Positions 40,369-54,800 are shown, counted from the first letter of the stretch. The stretch is DNA of 64,000 nt from Mercurialis annua (GCF_937616625.2 NC_065570.1:36587665-36651664); one strand, 5' to 3'. Numbers and translations: made by a program. The notes: generated by a model from the sequence alone, not told the origin.

Positions 40369-40651
40369 CTCCCTCCGTCCCAATAGAGTTGTCCACTTTG
40401 CCTTTATCACACAGTTTAAGAAAAGCAATTATTGTTTGTGGGTTTTGTGAAATTTTACTTACTTTTCTTGTCATACCCCTATTTAATATAGGACCCACTT
40501 GCAATTTACTTTCAGTTTACTCATTAGTGGATTTTAAATAGGGGTAATATAGAAAAACTAAGTGTAAAAGTTAGTTACTTTTTGAAAGTGGACAAGTATT
40601 TTGGGACAAAAAAATTTCTCAAAGTGGACAACTCTATTGGGACGGAGGGAG
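40369..40651. mobile_element. Stowaway-type MITE, 283 bp, copy 1
   Basis: The ends CTCCCTCCGTCCCAATAGAG and the reverse complement form a terminal inverted repeat of about 32 bp with no mismatch seen. It is flanked by TA on both sides (40367-40368 and 40652-40653). Removing the element and one TA restores GCGTAATATAACATAACC, the ordinary monomer sequence. The interior is A+T rich and has no open reading frame for a transposase, so movement would need a Tc1/mariner-type transposase supplied in trans. The perfect TIR suggests a fairly recent insertion. Confidence 0.95.
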
Positions 40652-41394
40652 TATAACATAACCATGTTTTGGTAATCGGAATGACGCGTTAAAGAGACTT
40701 GAGACACGACATACTAATCTAGCGTAACTTTTGACGCACACTTTGCGTAATATAACCTAACCATGCTTAGGTAATCGAAACACACATTAAAGGGACTTGA
40801 GACGCGACGTACTAATCTAACGTCACTTTTCAGCACACTTTGCGTAAAATAACCTAACCATGCTTAGGTAATCGGAACGACGCGTTTTAGAGACTTGATG
40901 AGACACGACATACTAATATATTGTCAATTTTCACGCACACTTTGCGTAATATAACCTAACCATGCTTAGGTAATCAGAACGACACATTAGAGAAACTTGT
41001 GACGCGACAATGGTAATCGAAAAGACGCGTTAAAGAGACTTGAAACGTGCCATACTAATCTAGCGTCACTTTTTACGCACACTTTGCGTATTATAACCTA
41101 ACTATGCTTAGCTAATCGGAACGATGGTTTAAAGAGACTTGAGACACGACATACTATTCTAGCGTCACTTTTCGGGTACATTTTGCGTAATATAACCTAA
41201 TCATGCTTTGGTAATCAGAACGACGCTTTAGAGAGACATGTGACGCGACATACTAACCTATCAACAGTTTTCATGCACACATTGCATAATATAACCTAAC
41301 CATGCTTAGGTAATCGAAACGACGCGTTAAAGAGACTTGTGATGCGACATACTATTCTAGCGTTACTTTTCACGCACATTTTACGTAATATGGC

Positions 41395-42130
41395 CTAACC
41401 ATGCTTAAATAATCGGAACGACGCTTTAGAGAGACTTGTGACGCGACATACTAACCTAGCAACAGTTTTCACGCACACATTGCGTAATATAACCCAACCA
41501 TGCTTAGGTAATCGCAACGACGCGTTAAAGAGACTTGAGATGCGACATACTAAACTAGCGTCACTTTTCACGCACACTCTTCGTAATATAACCTAACCAT
41601 GCTTAGGTAATCGTAATACGCATTAAAGAGACTTGAGACGTCACATACCAATCTAGCATCAGTTTTCACACACACTTTGCGTAAAATAACTTTACCATGC
41701 CTAGGTAATCAGAACGACGCGTTAAAGAGACTTGAAACGAGACATACTAATCTATTGTCACTTTTCACGCACACTTGTGACGCGATATAAGCACAGTAAT
41801 CGAAACGACGCGTTAAAGACACTTGAAACGCGCCATACTAATCTAGCGTCACTTTTTACCTACGCTTTGCGTAATATAACCTAGCCATGCTTAGGTAATC
41901 ATAACGACGCGTTAAAGATACTTGAGACGCGACATATTAATCTAGCGTCACTTTTCACGCACACATTGCGTAATACAACGTAACCATGATTAGGTAATCG
42001 GAACAACGCTTTAAAGATAGTTGAGACGCGACATACTAACCTAGCAACAGATTTCACGCACACATTACGCAATATAACCTAACCATGCTTTGGTAATCGG
42101 AACAACGCTTTAAAGAGACTTGAGACGCGA
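41395..42130 (+). repeat. Single-copy relative of the second half of HOR B
   Basis: Monomers from about 41.36 kb (CGTTACTTTTCACGCAC, TTACGTAATAT) through CGTCACATACCAATCTAG and GCGATATAAGCACAGTAATC follow the order of 14.95-15.72 kb in HOR B copy 1. It is not tandemly repeated here and has an extra piece (GGCCTAACCATGCTTAAATA) missing from B, so it may represent the pre-amplification state. An inverted relative is near 54.3-54.99 kb. Confidence 0.75.
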
Positions 42131-43599
42131 CATACTAATCTAGCGTCACTTTTCACGCACACTTTGCGCTGTATAACCTAACCATACTTAGGTAATCGGA
42201 ACACGCGTTAAAGGGACTTAAGAAGCGACATACTAATCTAGCGTCACTTTTCACGCACACTCTGCGTAAAATAACCTAACCATGCTTAGGTAATCGGAAT
42301 GACACATTAAATAGACTTGCGACGCGACATACTGATCTATTGTCACTTATTACGCACACTTTGCGTAATATAACCTAACCATGTGTTGGTAATCGGGACG
42401 ACGTGTTGGAGAGACTTGTATAACGTGACATAAGCATGGTAATCGAAACGATGCGTTCAAGAGACTTTTTACGCATACTTTGCGTAATATAACTTAACCA
42501 TGCTTGGGTAATCATAACAACACGTTAAAGAGACTTGTGACGCGTCATACTAATCTACCGACACTTTTAACGCGCACTTGGCGAAATATATCATAACCAT
42601 GCTTTGGTAATCGGAACGACGCCATAAAGATACTTGAGACGCGACATACTAATCTTGCGTCACTTTTCACGCACACTTTGCATAATATAACTTAACCATG
42701 CTTAGGTAATCGTAACAACATGTTAAGGAGACTTGTGATTCGACATACTAATCTAGCGACACTTTTAACGCGCACTTGGCATAATATAACATAACCATGC
42801 TTTGGTAATCAGAACGACGCGTTAAAGAGACTTGAGACGTGACATAATAATCTAGCGTCACTTTTCACACACACTTTGCTTAATATAATCTAAACATGCT
42901 TAGGTAATCGAAACGACGCGCTACAGAGAATTAAGACACGACATTCTAATCGATTGTCACTTTTCACGCACACTTTGCGTAATATAACCTAACCATGCTT
43001 TTGTAATCGGAACGATGTATTAGAGAGACTTGTAACGTGACATAAGTATGGTAATCGAAAAGATACGTTAAAGAGACCTGAGACGCGCAATACTAATCTA
43101 ACGTCACTTTTTACGCACACTTTGCGTAATATTACTTAACCATGCTTATGTAATCGTAACAACGTGTTAAGAAGACTTGTGACGCGACATACTAATCTAG
43201 CGACAGTTTTAACATAACCATGCTTTGGTCATGGGAACGACGCGTTAAAGAGACTTGAGACGTGACATACTAATCTAGCGTCACTTTTCACGCACACTTT
43301 GCGTAATATAATCTAACCATGCTTAGATAAAGGGACTTGAGACGCGACATACAAATCTAGCGTCACTTTTCACGCACACTTTGTGTAAAATAACCTAACC
43401 ATGCTTAGGTAATCGGAATGACGCGTTAAAGAGACATGAGATGCGACATACTAATATATTTTCACTTTTCATGCACACTTTGCGTAATATAACCTAACCA
43501 TGCTTAAGTAATCAGAACGACGCATTAGAGACACTTGTTACGCGACATAAGCATGGTAATCAAAACGACGCATTAAAGAGACTTGAAACACGCAATACT

Positions 43600-45536
43600 A
43601 ATCTAGCGTCACTTTTTACGCACGCTTTGCTTAATATAACCTAACCATGCTTAGGTAATCGGAACGACGCGTTAATGACACTTGAGACGCGACATACTAA
43701 TCTAGCATCACTTTGCACGCACATTTTACGTAATATAACCTAACCATGCTTAGGTAATCGGAACGACGCGTAAAAGAGACTTGAGACGCGACCTTCTAAC
43801 ATAGCAACAGTTTTCACGCACACATTGCGCAATATAACTTAACCACGCTTAGGTAATCGGAATACGCATTAAAAGACTCGAGACACGACATACTGATCTA
43901 TTGTCAGTTTTCACGCACACTTTGCGTAATATAACCTAACCATGCTTAGGTAATTGGAACAACGCATTAAAGAGAGTGGAGACGCTACGTACTTATCTAG
44001 CGTCACTTTTCATGCACACTTTGCGTAATATAACCTAACAATGCTTAGGTAACCGAAACACGCGTTAAAGAGACTTGAGATGCGCCATACTAATCTAACG
44101 TCCCTTTTCACGCACTTTGTGTAATACAACCTAACCATGATTAGGTAATCGGAAAGACGCGTTAAAGAGACTTCAGACGTGACATACTAATCTAGCGTCA
44201 CTTTTCACGACACTCTGCGTAACCTAACCTAACCATGCTTAGCTAATCGGTACAACACGTTGAAGAGAATTAAAACGCGACATATTAATCTAGCGTAACT
44301 TTCCACGCACACTTTGCGTAATATAACCTAACCATGCTTAGGCAATCGGAACGACGCGTTAAATTGAAGTGTGACGCGACATACTGATTTATTGTTACTT
44401 TTCACGCACAGTTTGCGTAATATAACCTAACCATGCTTAGTTAATCAGAACAACGCGTTAAAGAGAACTGAGTCGCGACATACTTATTTAGCGTAACGCT
44501 TCACACACACTTTGCGTAATATAACCTAACCTTGCTTAGGTTATCGGAACGGCGCGTTAAATAGACGTGTGACGCAACATAATAATTTATTGTTACTTTT
44601 CACGCACATTTTGCCTAATACCATTCTTAGGTAATCAGAACAACACGTTAAAGAGAATTGAGACACGACATACTTATCTAGCGTAACGTTTCACGCACAC
44701 TTTACGTAATATAACCTAACCATGATTAGGTAATCAGAACGACGCTTTAAATAGACGTGAGACGAGACATACTAATCTATTGTCATTTTTCACGCACACT
44801 TGCGTAATATGACCTAACCATTCTTAGGTAATCGAAACGACGCGTCAGAGAGACTTGTGACGCAACATAAGCATGGTAATCCAAACGACGAGTTAAAGTG
44901 ACTTGAGACACGACATGCTAATCTAGCGTCACTTGTCAGGCAGACTTTGCGTAAAATAACCTGACCATGCTTAGGTAATCGGAACCACACGCTAAAGAGA
45001 ATTGAGACGTGACATACTAATCTAGCGTCACTTTTCACGCACACTTTGCGTAAAATAACCTCATCATGCTTAGGTAATCGAAACTTTGCGCTAAAGAGAC
45101 TTAAGACACGACATACTAATCTAGCGTCTATTTTCACGCACACTTTGCGTAATATAACCTAACTATGCTTAGATAATCAGAACGACGCGTTAAAGAGAAA
45201 TGCGATGCGACATACTAATCTAGCGTCGCTTTTCACGCACACTTTGCGTAATATAACCTAACCATGCCTAGGTAATAGGAAAGAGGCGATAAAGAGACTT
45301 GAGACGCGACATACTAATCTAGCATAACTTTTCACGCACCCTTTGCATAATATAACCTAACCATGCTTAGGTTATCGGAACAACGCGTTAAAGAGAATTG
45401 AGACGCGACATACTAATCTAGCGTAACTTTTCACGCACACTTCGCGTAATAAAACCTAACCATGCTTTGATTATTAGAACGACGCGTTAAATAGACTTAA
45501 GACGCGACATACTAATCTAGCGTCACTTTCACGTAC
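43600..45536 (+). repeat. Left arm of a large inverted repeat
   Basis: Read backwards on the complement, this matches 48846 to about 51.2 kb. The sequence near 45440-45536 (CACTTCGCGTAATAAAACC, CTTTGATTATTAGAACGACG) corresponds to CGTTCTAATTATCAAAGCAT and TATTACGCGAAGTGTGCGCG near 48.9 kb. Further in, 44.11-44.23 kb pairs with 50.59-50.70 kb, and 43.79 kb with about 50.97-51.01 kb. The right arm is longer because of small internal duplications. Confidence 0.8.
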
Positions 45537-48029
45537 ACTTTCTGTAATGTAACCTAACCATCCTTAGGTAATCGGTACAACGCGTTAAAGAGAATTGAGA
45601 TGCGACATACTAATCTAGCGTCAATCGGAACGACGCGTTAAATAGACTTGAGACGCGACATACTAATGTTTGTTAGTTTTCACGCACACTTTTCGTGAAG
45701 TAACCTAACCATTCTTAGGTAATCGGTACAATGCGTTAAAGAGACTTGAGACGCGACATACTAATATGGCGTCATTTTTCACGCACACTTTTCGTAAAAT
45801 AACCTAACCATGCTTAGATAATCGGAATGACGCGTTAAAGAGACTTCAGAGGCGACATACTAATCTAGCGTCACTTTTCACGCAAACTTTGCGTACTATA
45901 ACCTAACCATGCTTAGGAAATCGGAACGATGCATTAAAGAGACTTGAGTAGCGACATATTAATCTAGCATCACTTTTCACGCACACTTTGCGTAATATAA
46001 CCTAACCATGCTTACATAATTGGAAAGACGCGTTAAAGAGACTTGAGACGCGACATACTAATCTAGCGTCCCTTTTCATGCACACTTCACGTAATATAAC
46101 CTAACCATGCTTAGGTAATCGGAATACGCATTAAAGAAACTTGAGACGCGGCATACTAATCTAGCGTCACTTTTCACGCACACTTTGCTTAAAATAACCT
46201 AACCATGCCTAGGTGATCGGAACGACGCGTTAAAAAGACTTGAGATGCTACATACTAATATATTGTTCTTTTCAAGCACACTTTGCGTAATATAATCTAA
46301 CCATGCTTAGGTAATCAGAACGACGCGTTAGAGACACATGTGACGCGACATAAGCACAGTAATCGAAACGACGCGTTAAAGAGACTTGAAATGCGCCATA
46401 CTAATCTAGCGTCACTTATTACGCACGCTTTGCGTAATATCACCTAACCATGCTTAGGTAATCAGAACGACGCATCAAAAAGACTTCAGTAGCGACATAT
46501 TAATCTAGCGTAACGTTTCACGCACACTTTGTGTAATATAACCTAACTATGCTTAGGTAATTGGAACGACAGGTTAATAAGCATGGTAATCAAAACAACG
46601 CGTTAAAGAGACTAAAGACGCAAGATACTAATATAGCGTCACTTTTCACGCAGACATTGCGTAATATAACCTAACCATGCTTAGGTAAACGGAACAATGC
46701 GTTAAAGAGCATTGAGATGCGACATACTAATCTAGCCTCACTTTTCACGCACACCTTGCGTAACATAACCTAACCATGGTTAGGTAATCAGAACGACACA
46801 TTAAAGAGACTTGAGACGCGATATACTAATCTACCGTCACTTTTCAGCACACTTTGCGTAATATAAGCTTTCCATGCTTAGGTAATTGGAACGACGTGTT
46901 AATGAGACTTGAGACGCGATATACTAATTTACCATCACTTTTTTACGCACACTTTGCGTAATATAACCTAACCATGCTTAGGAAATCGGAACGACGTGTT
47001 AAAGAGACTTGACACGCGTCATACTAATCTAGCGTCACTTTTCACGCACACTTTGCGTAATATAACCTAACCATGCTTAGGAAATCAGAACGACGCGTTA
47101 TTGAGACTTGAGGTAGGATATACTGATCTAGCGTCACTTTTCACGCACACTTTGCCTAATATAACCTAACCATGCTTAGGTAAACACAATGACGAGTTAA
47201 AGAGACTTGTGACGCGAGATAAGCAAGGTAATCGAAACGAAGCGTTAAAGAGACTTGAGACGCGACTTACTAGTATAATGTCACTATTCACGCACAATTT
47301 GCGTGATATAACCTAACCATGGTTAGATAATCGGAACGATGCGTTAGAGAGACTTATGACGCGACATAAGCATGGTAATCGAAACAACATGTTAAAGAGA
47401 CTTGAGACACGACATACTAATCTAGCGTCACTTTTAACGCACTCTTTGCGTAATATAACCTAACCATGCTTAGGTAATCGGAACGACGCATTAAAGAGCC
47501 TTGAGACGCGACATACTAATCTAGCGTAACTTTAAACGCACAGCTTGCGTAATATAACCTAGCCATGCTTAGGTAATTAGAACGACACGTTAAAGAGACT
47601 TGAGATGCGACATACTAATCTAACATAACGTTTTGCGCACACTCTGCGCAATATAACCTAACCATGCTTAGGTAATCGGAACGACGCGTTTGAGAGAATT
47701 GAGGTAGGATATACTGATCTAGCGTCACTTTTCACGCACACTTAGCGTAATATAACATAATCATCTTAGGTAATCGGAACGACGTGTTAGAGAGACTTGA
47801 CACGTGACATACTAATTTAGCGTTGCTTTTCACGCACATTTTGCGTAATAATGCTTGGGAGATCGCAACGACCGTTAGAGAGACTTGAGATACGATATAC
47901 TAATCTAGCATCACTTTTGACGCACACTCTGCGTAACATAACCTAACCATGCTTAGGTAATCATAACGACTCGTTAAAGAGACTTGTGACGCAAGATAAG
48001 AATTGTAATCGAAACGACGCGTTAAAGAG

Positions 48030-48845
48030 ACTTGAGACGCGACATACAAATCTAGCGTCACTTTTCACGCACACTTTGTGTAAAATAACCTAACCATGCT
48101 TATGTAATCGGAACGACGCGTTAAAGAGACATGAGACGCGGCATACTAATCTAGCGTCATGCTTAGGTAATCGAAACGACGCGTTAGAGAGACTTGTGAC
48201 GCGACATAAGCATGGTAATCGGAACGACGGGTTAAATTGACTTGAGACGCGACATACTAATCTAGCGTCACTTTTCACGCACACTTTGCGTAATATAACC
48301 TAACCATGCTTAGTTAGTCAGAACAACGCGTTAAATAGAATTGAGACGCGATATACTAATCTAGCGTCAGTTTTCAAGCAAACTTTGTGTACTATTACCT
48401 AACCATGGTTAGGTAATCGCAACGCCGCTTTAAATCGACTTGAGACGCGACATACTAATTAATTGAGACGTTTCACGCACACTTTGCGTAATATAACATA
48501 ACCATGCTTAGGAAATCGGAACGACGCATTATAGAGACTTGAGGTAGGATATACTATTCTAGCGTCACTTTTCAGGCACACTTTGCGTAATATAACCTAA
48601 CCATGCTTAGGTAAGCGTAACGACGCGTTAAAGAGACTTGTGACGCGAGATAAGCATGGTAATCGAAACGACCCGTTAAAAAGACTTGATATGCAACATA
48701 CTAATCTAGCGTTACTTTTCACGCACACTTTGCGTAATATATTCTAACCATTCTTAGGTAATCGGAACGACGCGTTAAATAGACGTAAGATGCGACATAC
48801 TATTGTTATTTTTTACGCACACTTTGTGTAATATAACCTAACCAT
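48030..48845 (+). repeat. Single-copy relative of the first half of HOR B
   Basis: The order of variants (TAAATTGACTTGAGACGC, GTTAGTCAGAACAACGCG, TTTTCAAGCAAACTTTG, GAGGTAGGATATACTATTC, TATATTCTAACCATTC) parallels 13.92-14.76 kb. It has a deletion near 48156 (CTAATCTAGCGTCATGCTTA) removing half a monomer. It stops exactly at the orientation switch at 48845/48846. Confidence 0.78.
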
Positions 48846-51800
48846 CACGTGAAAGTGACGCTAGATTAGTATGTCGCGTCTTAAGTCTATTTAACGCGTC
48901 GTTCTAATTATCAAAGCATGGTTAGGTTATATTACGCGAAGTGTGCGCGAAAAGTTACGCTAGATTAGTATGTCGTGTCTCAATTCTCTTTAACGCGTTG
49001 TTCCGATTACCTAAGCATGGTTAGGTTATATTATGCAAAGTGTACGTGAAAAGTTACGCTAGATTAGTATGTCGCGTCTCAAGTCTCTTTATCGCCTCTT
49101 TCCTATTACCTAGGCATGGTTAGGTTATATTACGCAAAGTGTGCGTGAAAAGCGACGCTAGATTAGTATGTGGCGTCGCAATTCTCTTTAACGCATCGTT
49201 CTGATTATCTAAGCATAGTTAGGTTATATTACGCAAAGTGTGCGTGAAAAGAGACGCTAGATTAGTATGTCGCGTCTTAAGTCTCTTTAGCGCAATGTTT
49301 CGATTACCTAAGCATGATGAGGTTATTTTACGCAAAGTGTGCGTGAAAATTGACGCTAGATTAGTATGTCGTGTCTCAATTCTCTTTTACGTGTTGTTCC
49401 GATTACCTATGGTCTGGTTATTTTATGCAAAGTGTGCCTGAAAAGTGACGCTAGATTAGTATGTCGCGTCTCAAGTCACTTTAATTCGTCGTTCTGATTA
49501 ACATACTTATGTCGCGTCACAAGTCTCTTTAACGCGTCGTTCTGATTACCTAAGCATAGTTAGGTTACATTACGCAAAGTGTGCGTGAAATTAGACGCTA
49601 GATTAGTATTTCGCGTCTTAAGTCTCTTTAACACGTTGTTACATCACGCAAAGTGTGCGTGAAATTAGACGCTAGATTAGTATGGCGCGTCTTAAGTCTC
49701 TTTAACACGTTGTTCCGATTATCTAAGCATGATTAGGTTATTTTACGCAAAGTGTGCGTGAAAAGTAATGCTAGATTAGTATGTCACGTCTCAATTATCT
49801 TTAGCGTGTGGTTCCGATTACCTAAGCATGGTCAGGTTATTATACGCAAAGTGTGCCTGACAAGTGACGCTAAATTAGCATGTCGGGTCTCAAGTCACTT
49901 TAACTCGTCGTTTGGATTACCATGCTTATGTTGCGTCACAAGTCTCTCTGACGGGTCGTTTCGATTACCTAAGAATGGTTAGGTCATATTACGCAAGTGT
50001 GCGTGAAAAATGACAATAGATTAGTATGTCTCGTCTCACGTCTATTTAACGCGTCGTTCCGATTACCTAATCATGGTTAGGTTATATTACGCGAAGTGTG
50101 CGTGAAAGGTTACGCTAGATAAGTATGTCGTGTCTCAATTCTCTTTAACGTGTTGTTCTGATTACCTAAGCATGGTTAGGTCATATTACGAAAAGTGTGC
50201 GTGAAAAGTAACAATAAATTAGTATGTCGCGTCACACGTCTATTTAACGCGCCGTTCCGATAACCTAAGCAAGGTTAGGTTATATTACGCAAAGTGTGCG
50301 TGAAGCGTTACGCTAAATAAGTATGTCGCGACTCAGTTCTCTTTAACGCGTTGTTCTGATTACCTAAGCATGGTTAGGTTATATTACGCAAAATGTGCGT
50401 GAAAAGTAACAATAAATCAGTATGTCGCGTCAAACTTCAATTTAACGCGTCGTTCCGATTACCTATGCATGGTTAGGTATATTACGCAAAGTGCGTGGAA
50501 AGTTACGCTAGATTAATATGTCGCGTTTTAATTCTCTTCAACGCGTTTTACAGATTAGCTAAGCATGGTTAGGTTAGGTTACGCAGAGTGTCGTGAAAAG
50601 TGACGCTAAATTAGTATGTCACATCTGAAGTCTCTTTAACGCGTCTTTCCGATTACCTAATCATGGTTAGGTTGTATTACGCAAAGTGTGCACGAAAAGG
50701 GACGTTAGATTAGTATGGCGCGTCTCAAGTCTCTTTAACGCGTGTTCCGGTTACCTAAGCATTGTTAGGTTATATTACGCAAAATGTGCATGAAAAGTGA
50801 CGCTAGATTAGTATGTAGTGTCTCCACTCTCTTTAATGCGTTGTTCCAATTACCTAAGCATGGTTAGGTTATATTACGCAAAGTGTGCGTGAAAAGTGAC
50901 AATAGATCACTATGTCGCGTCTCAAGTCTCTTTAACGCGTCGTTCCGATTACCTAAGCGTGGTTAAGTTATATTGCGCAATGTGTGCGTGAAAACTGTTG
51001 CTAGGTTAGAATGTCGCGTCTCAAGTCTCTTTTACGCGTCGTTTCGATTACCTAAGCATGGTTAGGTTATATTACGCAAATTGTGCGTGAAAAGTGATGC
51101 TAGATTAGTATGTCGCGTCTCAACTGTCTTTAACGCGTCGTTCTGATTACCTAAGCATGGTCAGGTTATATTAAGCAAAGCGTGCGTAAAAAGTGACGCT
51201 AGATTAGGATTGTGCGTTTTAATGCGTCGTTTCGATTATCATGCTTATGTCGCGTCACAAGTGTCTCTAATGCGTCGTTCTGATTACCTAAACATGGTTA
51301 GGTTATATTACGCACAGTGTGCTTGAAAAGTGAAAATAGATTAGTATGTCGCATCTCAAGTCTCTTTAATGCGTCATTCCGATTACCTAAGCATGGTTAG
51401 GTTATTTTACACAAAGTGTGCGCAAAAAGTGACGCTAGATTTGTATGTCACGTCTCAAGTCTGTTTAACACGTCGTTCCCATTACCAAAGCATGGTTATG
51501 TTATATTATGCCAAGTGCGCGTTAAGTTGCTAGATTAGTATGTCGCGTCACAAGTATCCTTAACGCGGTATTACGATTACTTAAGCATGGTTAAATTATA
51601 TTATGTAAAGTGTGCTTAAAAAGTGACTTTAGATTAGTATGGCGCGTCTCAAGTCTCTTTAACGTATCGTTTCGATTACCATGCCTATGTCACTTTACAA
51701 GTCTCTCTAACACGTCGTACCGATTACCAAATAGATTAGTATGTCAGGTTGCAAGTGTCTTTAACATGTCGTGCATGAAAAGTGACGGTAGATTAGTATG

Positions 51801-54800
51801 TCTCATCTCAAGTCTCTTTAACGCGTCGTTCCGATTACAAAAGCATGGTTAGGTTATATTACGCAATGTGCGCGTGAAAACATTTGCTAGGTTAGTATTT
51901 CGTGTCTTAAGTCTCTTTAATGTATCATTTCGATTACCATGCTTATGTCTCTTTACAAGTCTCTCTAACACGTCGTTCCGATTACCAATGCATTGTTAGG
52001 TTATATTATACAAAGTGTGCGTGAAAAGTGACAATAGATTAGTATGTCGCGTTGCAAGTGTCTTTAACGCGTCGTTCCGATTACCTAAGCATGGTTAGGT
52101 TATGTTACACAATAAGTCTCTTTATCACATTGTTCCGATTTCCTAATCTTGATTAGGTTGTATTACGCAAAGTGTGCGTGAAAAGTGACGCTAGATTAGT
52201 ATGGCGTGTTTCAAGTCGCTTTAACGCGTCGTTTCGATTACTGTTCTTATGTCGCGTTAGAAGTGTTTGTTATGCGTCGTTCTGATTACCTAAGCATGGT
52301 TAGGTTATATTACGCAAAGTGTGCGTGAAAAGTGACAATAAATTAGCTTGTCGTATCTCAAGTCTCTTTAACGCGTCGTTTCGATTACCTATGCATGGTT
52401 AGGTTATTTTATGCGAGATTAGTATGTCGTGTCTCGAGTCTTTTTAATGCGTATTCCGATTACCTAAGCGTGAATAGGTTATATTACGTAAAGAGTGCAT
52501 GAAAAGTGAAACTAGATTAGTATGTCGCATCTCAAGTCTCTTTAACGCGTCGTTCCGATTACCTAAGCATGGTTAGGTTTCATTACTCAAAGTGTGCATG
52601 AAAACTGGCGCTAGATTAATATGTCGTTACTCAAGTCTCTTTAACGCATCGTTTCGATTTCCTAAAAATGGTTAGGTTATATTACGCAAAGCGTGCGTAA
52701 AAAGTTACGCTAGATTAGTATTGCGCGTTTCAAGTCTCTTTAATGCGTTGTTTCGATTACCATGCTTATGTCGCGTTACAAGTGTCTCTTTAATGCGTCG
52801 TTCGATTACCATGCTTATGTCGCGTGACAAATGTCTCTTTAATGCGTCGTTTCGATTACCATGCTTATGTCGCGTCACAAGTGTCTCTAATGCGTCGTTT
52901 CGATTACCATGCTTATGTCGCGTCACAAGTGTCTCTAATGCGTCGTTCTGATTACTTAAGCATGGTTAGGTTATATTACGCAAAGTGCGCATGAAAAGTG
53001 AAAATAGATTAGTATGTCGCATCTCATGTCTCTTTCACGCGTCATTCCGATTACCTAAGCATGGTTAGGTTATTTTACACAAAGTGTGCGTGAAAAGTGA
53101 CGCTAGATTTGTATGTCGCGTCTCAAGTCCCTTTATCTAAGCATGGTTAGATTATATTACGCAAAGTGTGCGTGAAAAGTGACGCTAGATTAGTATGTCA
53201 CGTCTCAAGTCTCTTTAACGCGTCGTTCCCATGACCAAAGCATGGTTATGTTAAAACTGTCGCTGACTAGTATGTCGCGTCATAAGTCTTCTTAACACGT
53301 TGTTACGATTACTTAAGCATGGTTAAGTAATATTACGCAAAGTGTGCGTAAAAAGTGACGTTAGATTAGTATTGCGCGTCTCAAGTCTCTTTAACGTATC
53401 GTTTCGATTACCATACTTATGTCACGTTACAAGTCTCTCTAACACATCGTTCCGATTACAAAAGCATGGTTAGGTTATATTACGCAAAGTGTTTGTGAAA
53501 AGTGACAATCGATTAGTATGTCGTGTCTCAAGTCTCTGTAACGCGTCGTTTCGATTACCTAAGCGTTTTTAGATTATATTAAGCAAAGTGTGTGTGAAAA
53601 GTGACGCTAGATTAGTATGTCACGTCTCAAGTCTCTTTAACGCGTCGTTCCCCAAAGCATGTTTATGTTATATTATGCCAAGTGCGCGTTAAAAGTGTCG
53701 CTAGATTAGTATGTCGAATCACAAGTCTCCTTAACGTGTTGTTACGATTACCTAAGCATGGTTAAGTTATATTACGCAAAGTGTGCGTGAAAAGTGACGC
53801 TAGATTAGTATGTCGCGTCTATCTTTAACGCGTCGTTCCGATTACCAAAGCATGGTTATGATATATTTCGCCAAGTGCGCGTTAAAAGTGTCGGTAGATT
53901 AGTATGACGCGTCACAAGTCTCTTTAACGCGTTGTTATGATTACCCAAGCATGGTTAAGTTATATTACGTAAAGTATGCGTAAAAAGTCTCTTGAACGCG
54001 TCGTTTCGATTACCATGCTTATGTCACGTTACAAGTCTCTCCAACACGTCGTCCCGATTACCAACGCATGGTTAGGTTATATTACGCAAAGTGTGCGTAA
54101 TAAGTGACAATAGATTAGTATGTCTCGCAAGTCTATTTAATTGTCATTCCGATTACCTAAGCATGGTTAGGTTATTTTACGCAGAGTGTGCGTGAAAAGT
54201 GACGCTAGATTAGTATGTCGCTTCTTAAGTCCCTTTAACGCGTGTTCCGATTACCTAAGTATGGTTAGGTTATATAGCACAAAGTGTGCGTGAAAAGTGA
54301 CGCTAGATTAGTATGTCGCGTCTCAAGTCTCTTCAAAGCGTCGTTCCGATTACCAAAGCATGGTTAGGTTATATTGCGCAATGTGTGCGTGAAATCTGTT
54401 GCTAGGTTAGTATGTCGCGTCTCAACTCTCTTTAAAGCGTTGTTCCGATTACCTAATCATGGTAAGGTTGTATTACGCAATGTGTGCGTGAAAAGTGACG
54501 CTAGATTAGTATGTCGCGTCTCAAGTATCTTTAACGCGTCGTTATGATTACCTAAGCATGGCTAGGTTATATTACGCAAAGCGTACGTAAAAAGTGACGC
54601 TAGATTAGTATGGCGCGTTTCAAGTGTCTTTAACGCGTTGTTTCGATTACTGTGCTTATATCGCGTCACAAGTGTGCGTGAAAAGTGACAATAGATTAGT
54701 ATCTCTCGTTTCAAGTCTCTTTAACGCGTCGTTCTGATTACCTAGGCATGGTTAAGTTATTTAACGCAAAGTGTGTGTGAAAACTGATGCTAGATTGGTA

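Larger units (their letters stand above)
39637..48845 (+). repeat. Forward block, mixed relatives of HORs A, B and C
   Basis: About 9.2 kb of forward monomers. Parts recall HOR C (39.7-40.1 kb), B (41.36-42.13 and 48.03-48.85 kb) and A (42.66-43.6 kb). The stretch 43.6-45.54 kb is the inverted partner of 48.85-51.2 kb. The section 45.54-48.03 kb consists of diverged monomers with no clear partner. It carries one Stowaway MITE at 40369-40651. No gene seen. Confidence 0.88.

Noticed and set aside
40369..40651. Promoter or gene inside the A+T-rich MITE interior
   Set aside because: There is no open frame of useful length, and the sequence is shared with the second MITE at 58222, as expected for a non-autonomous element.
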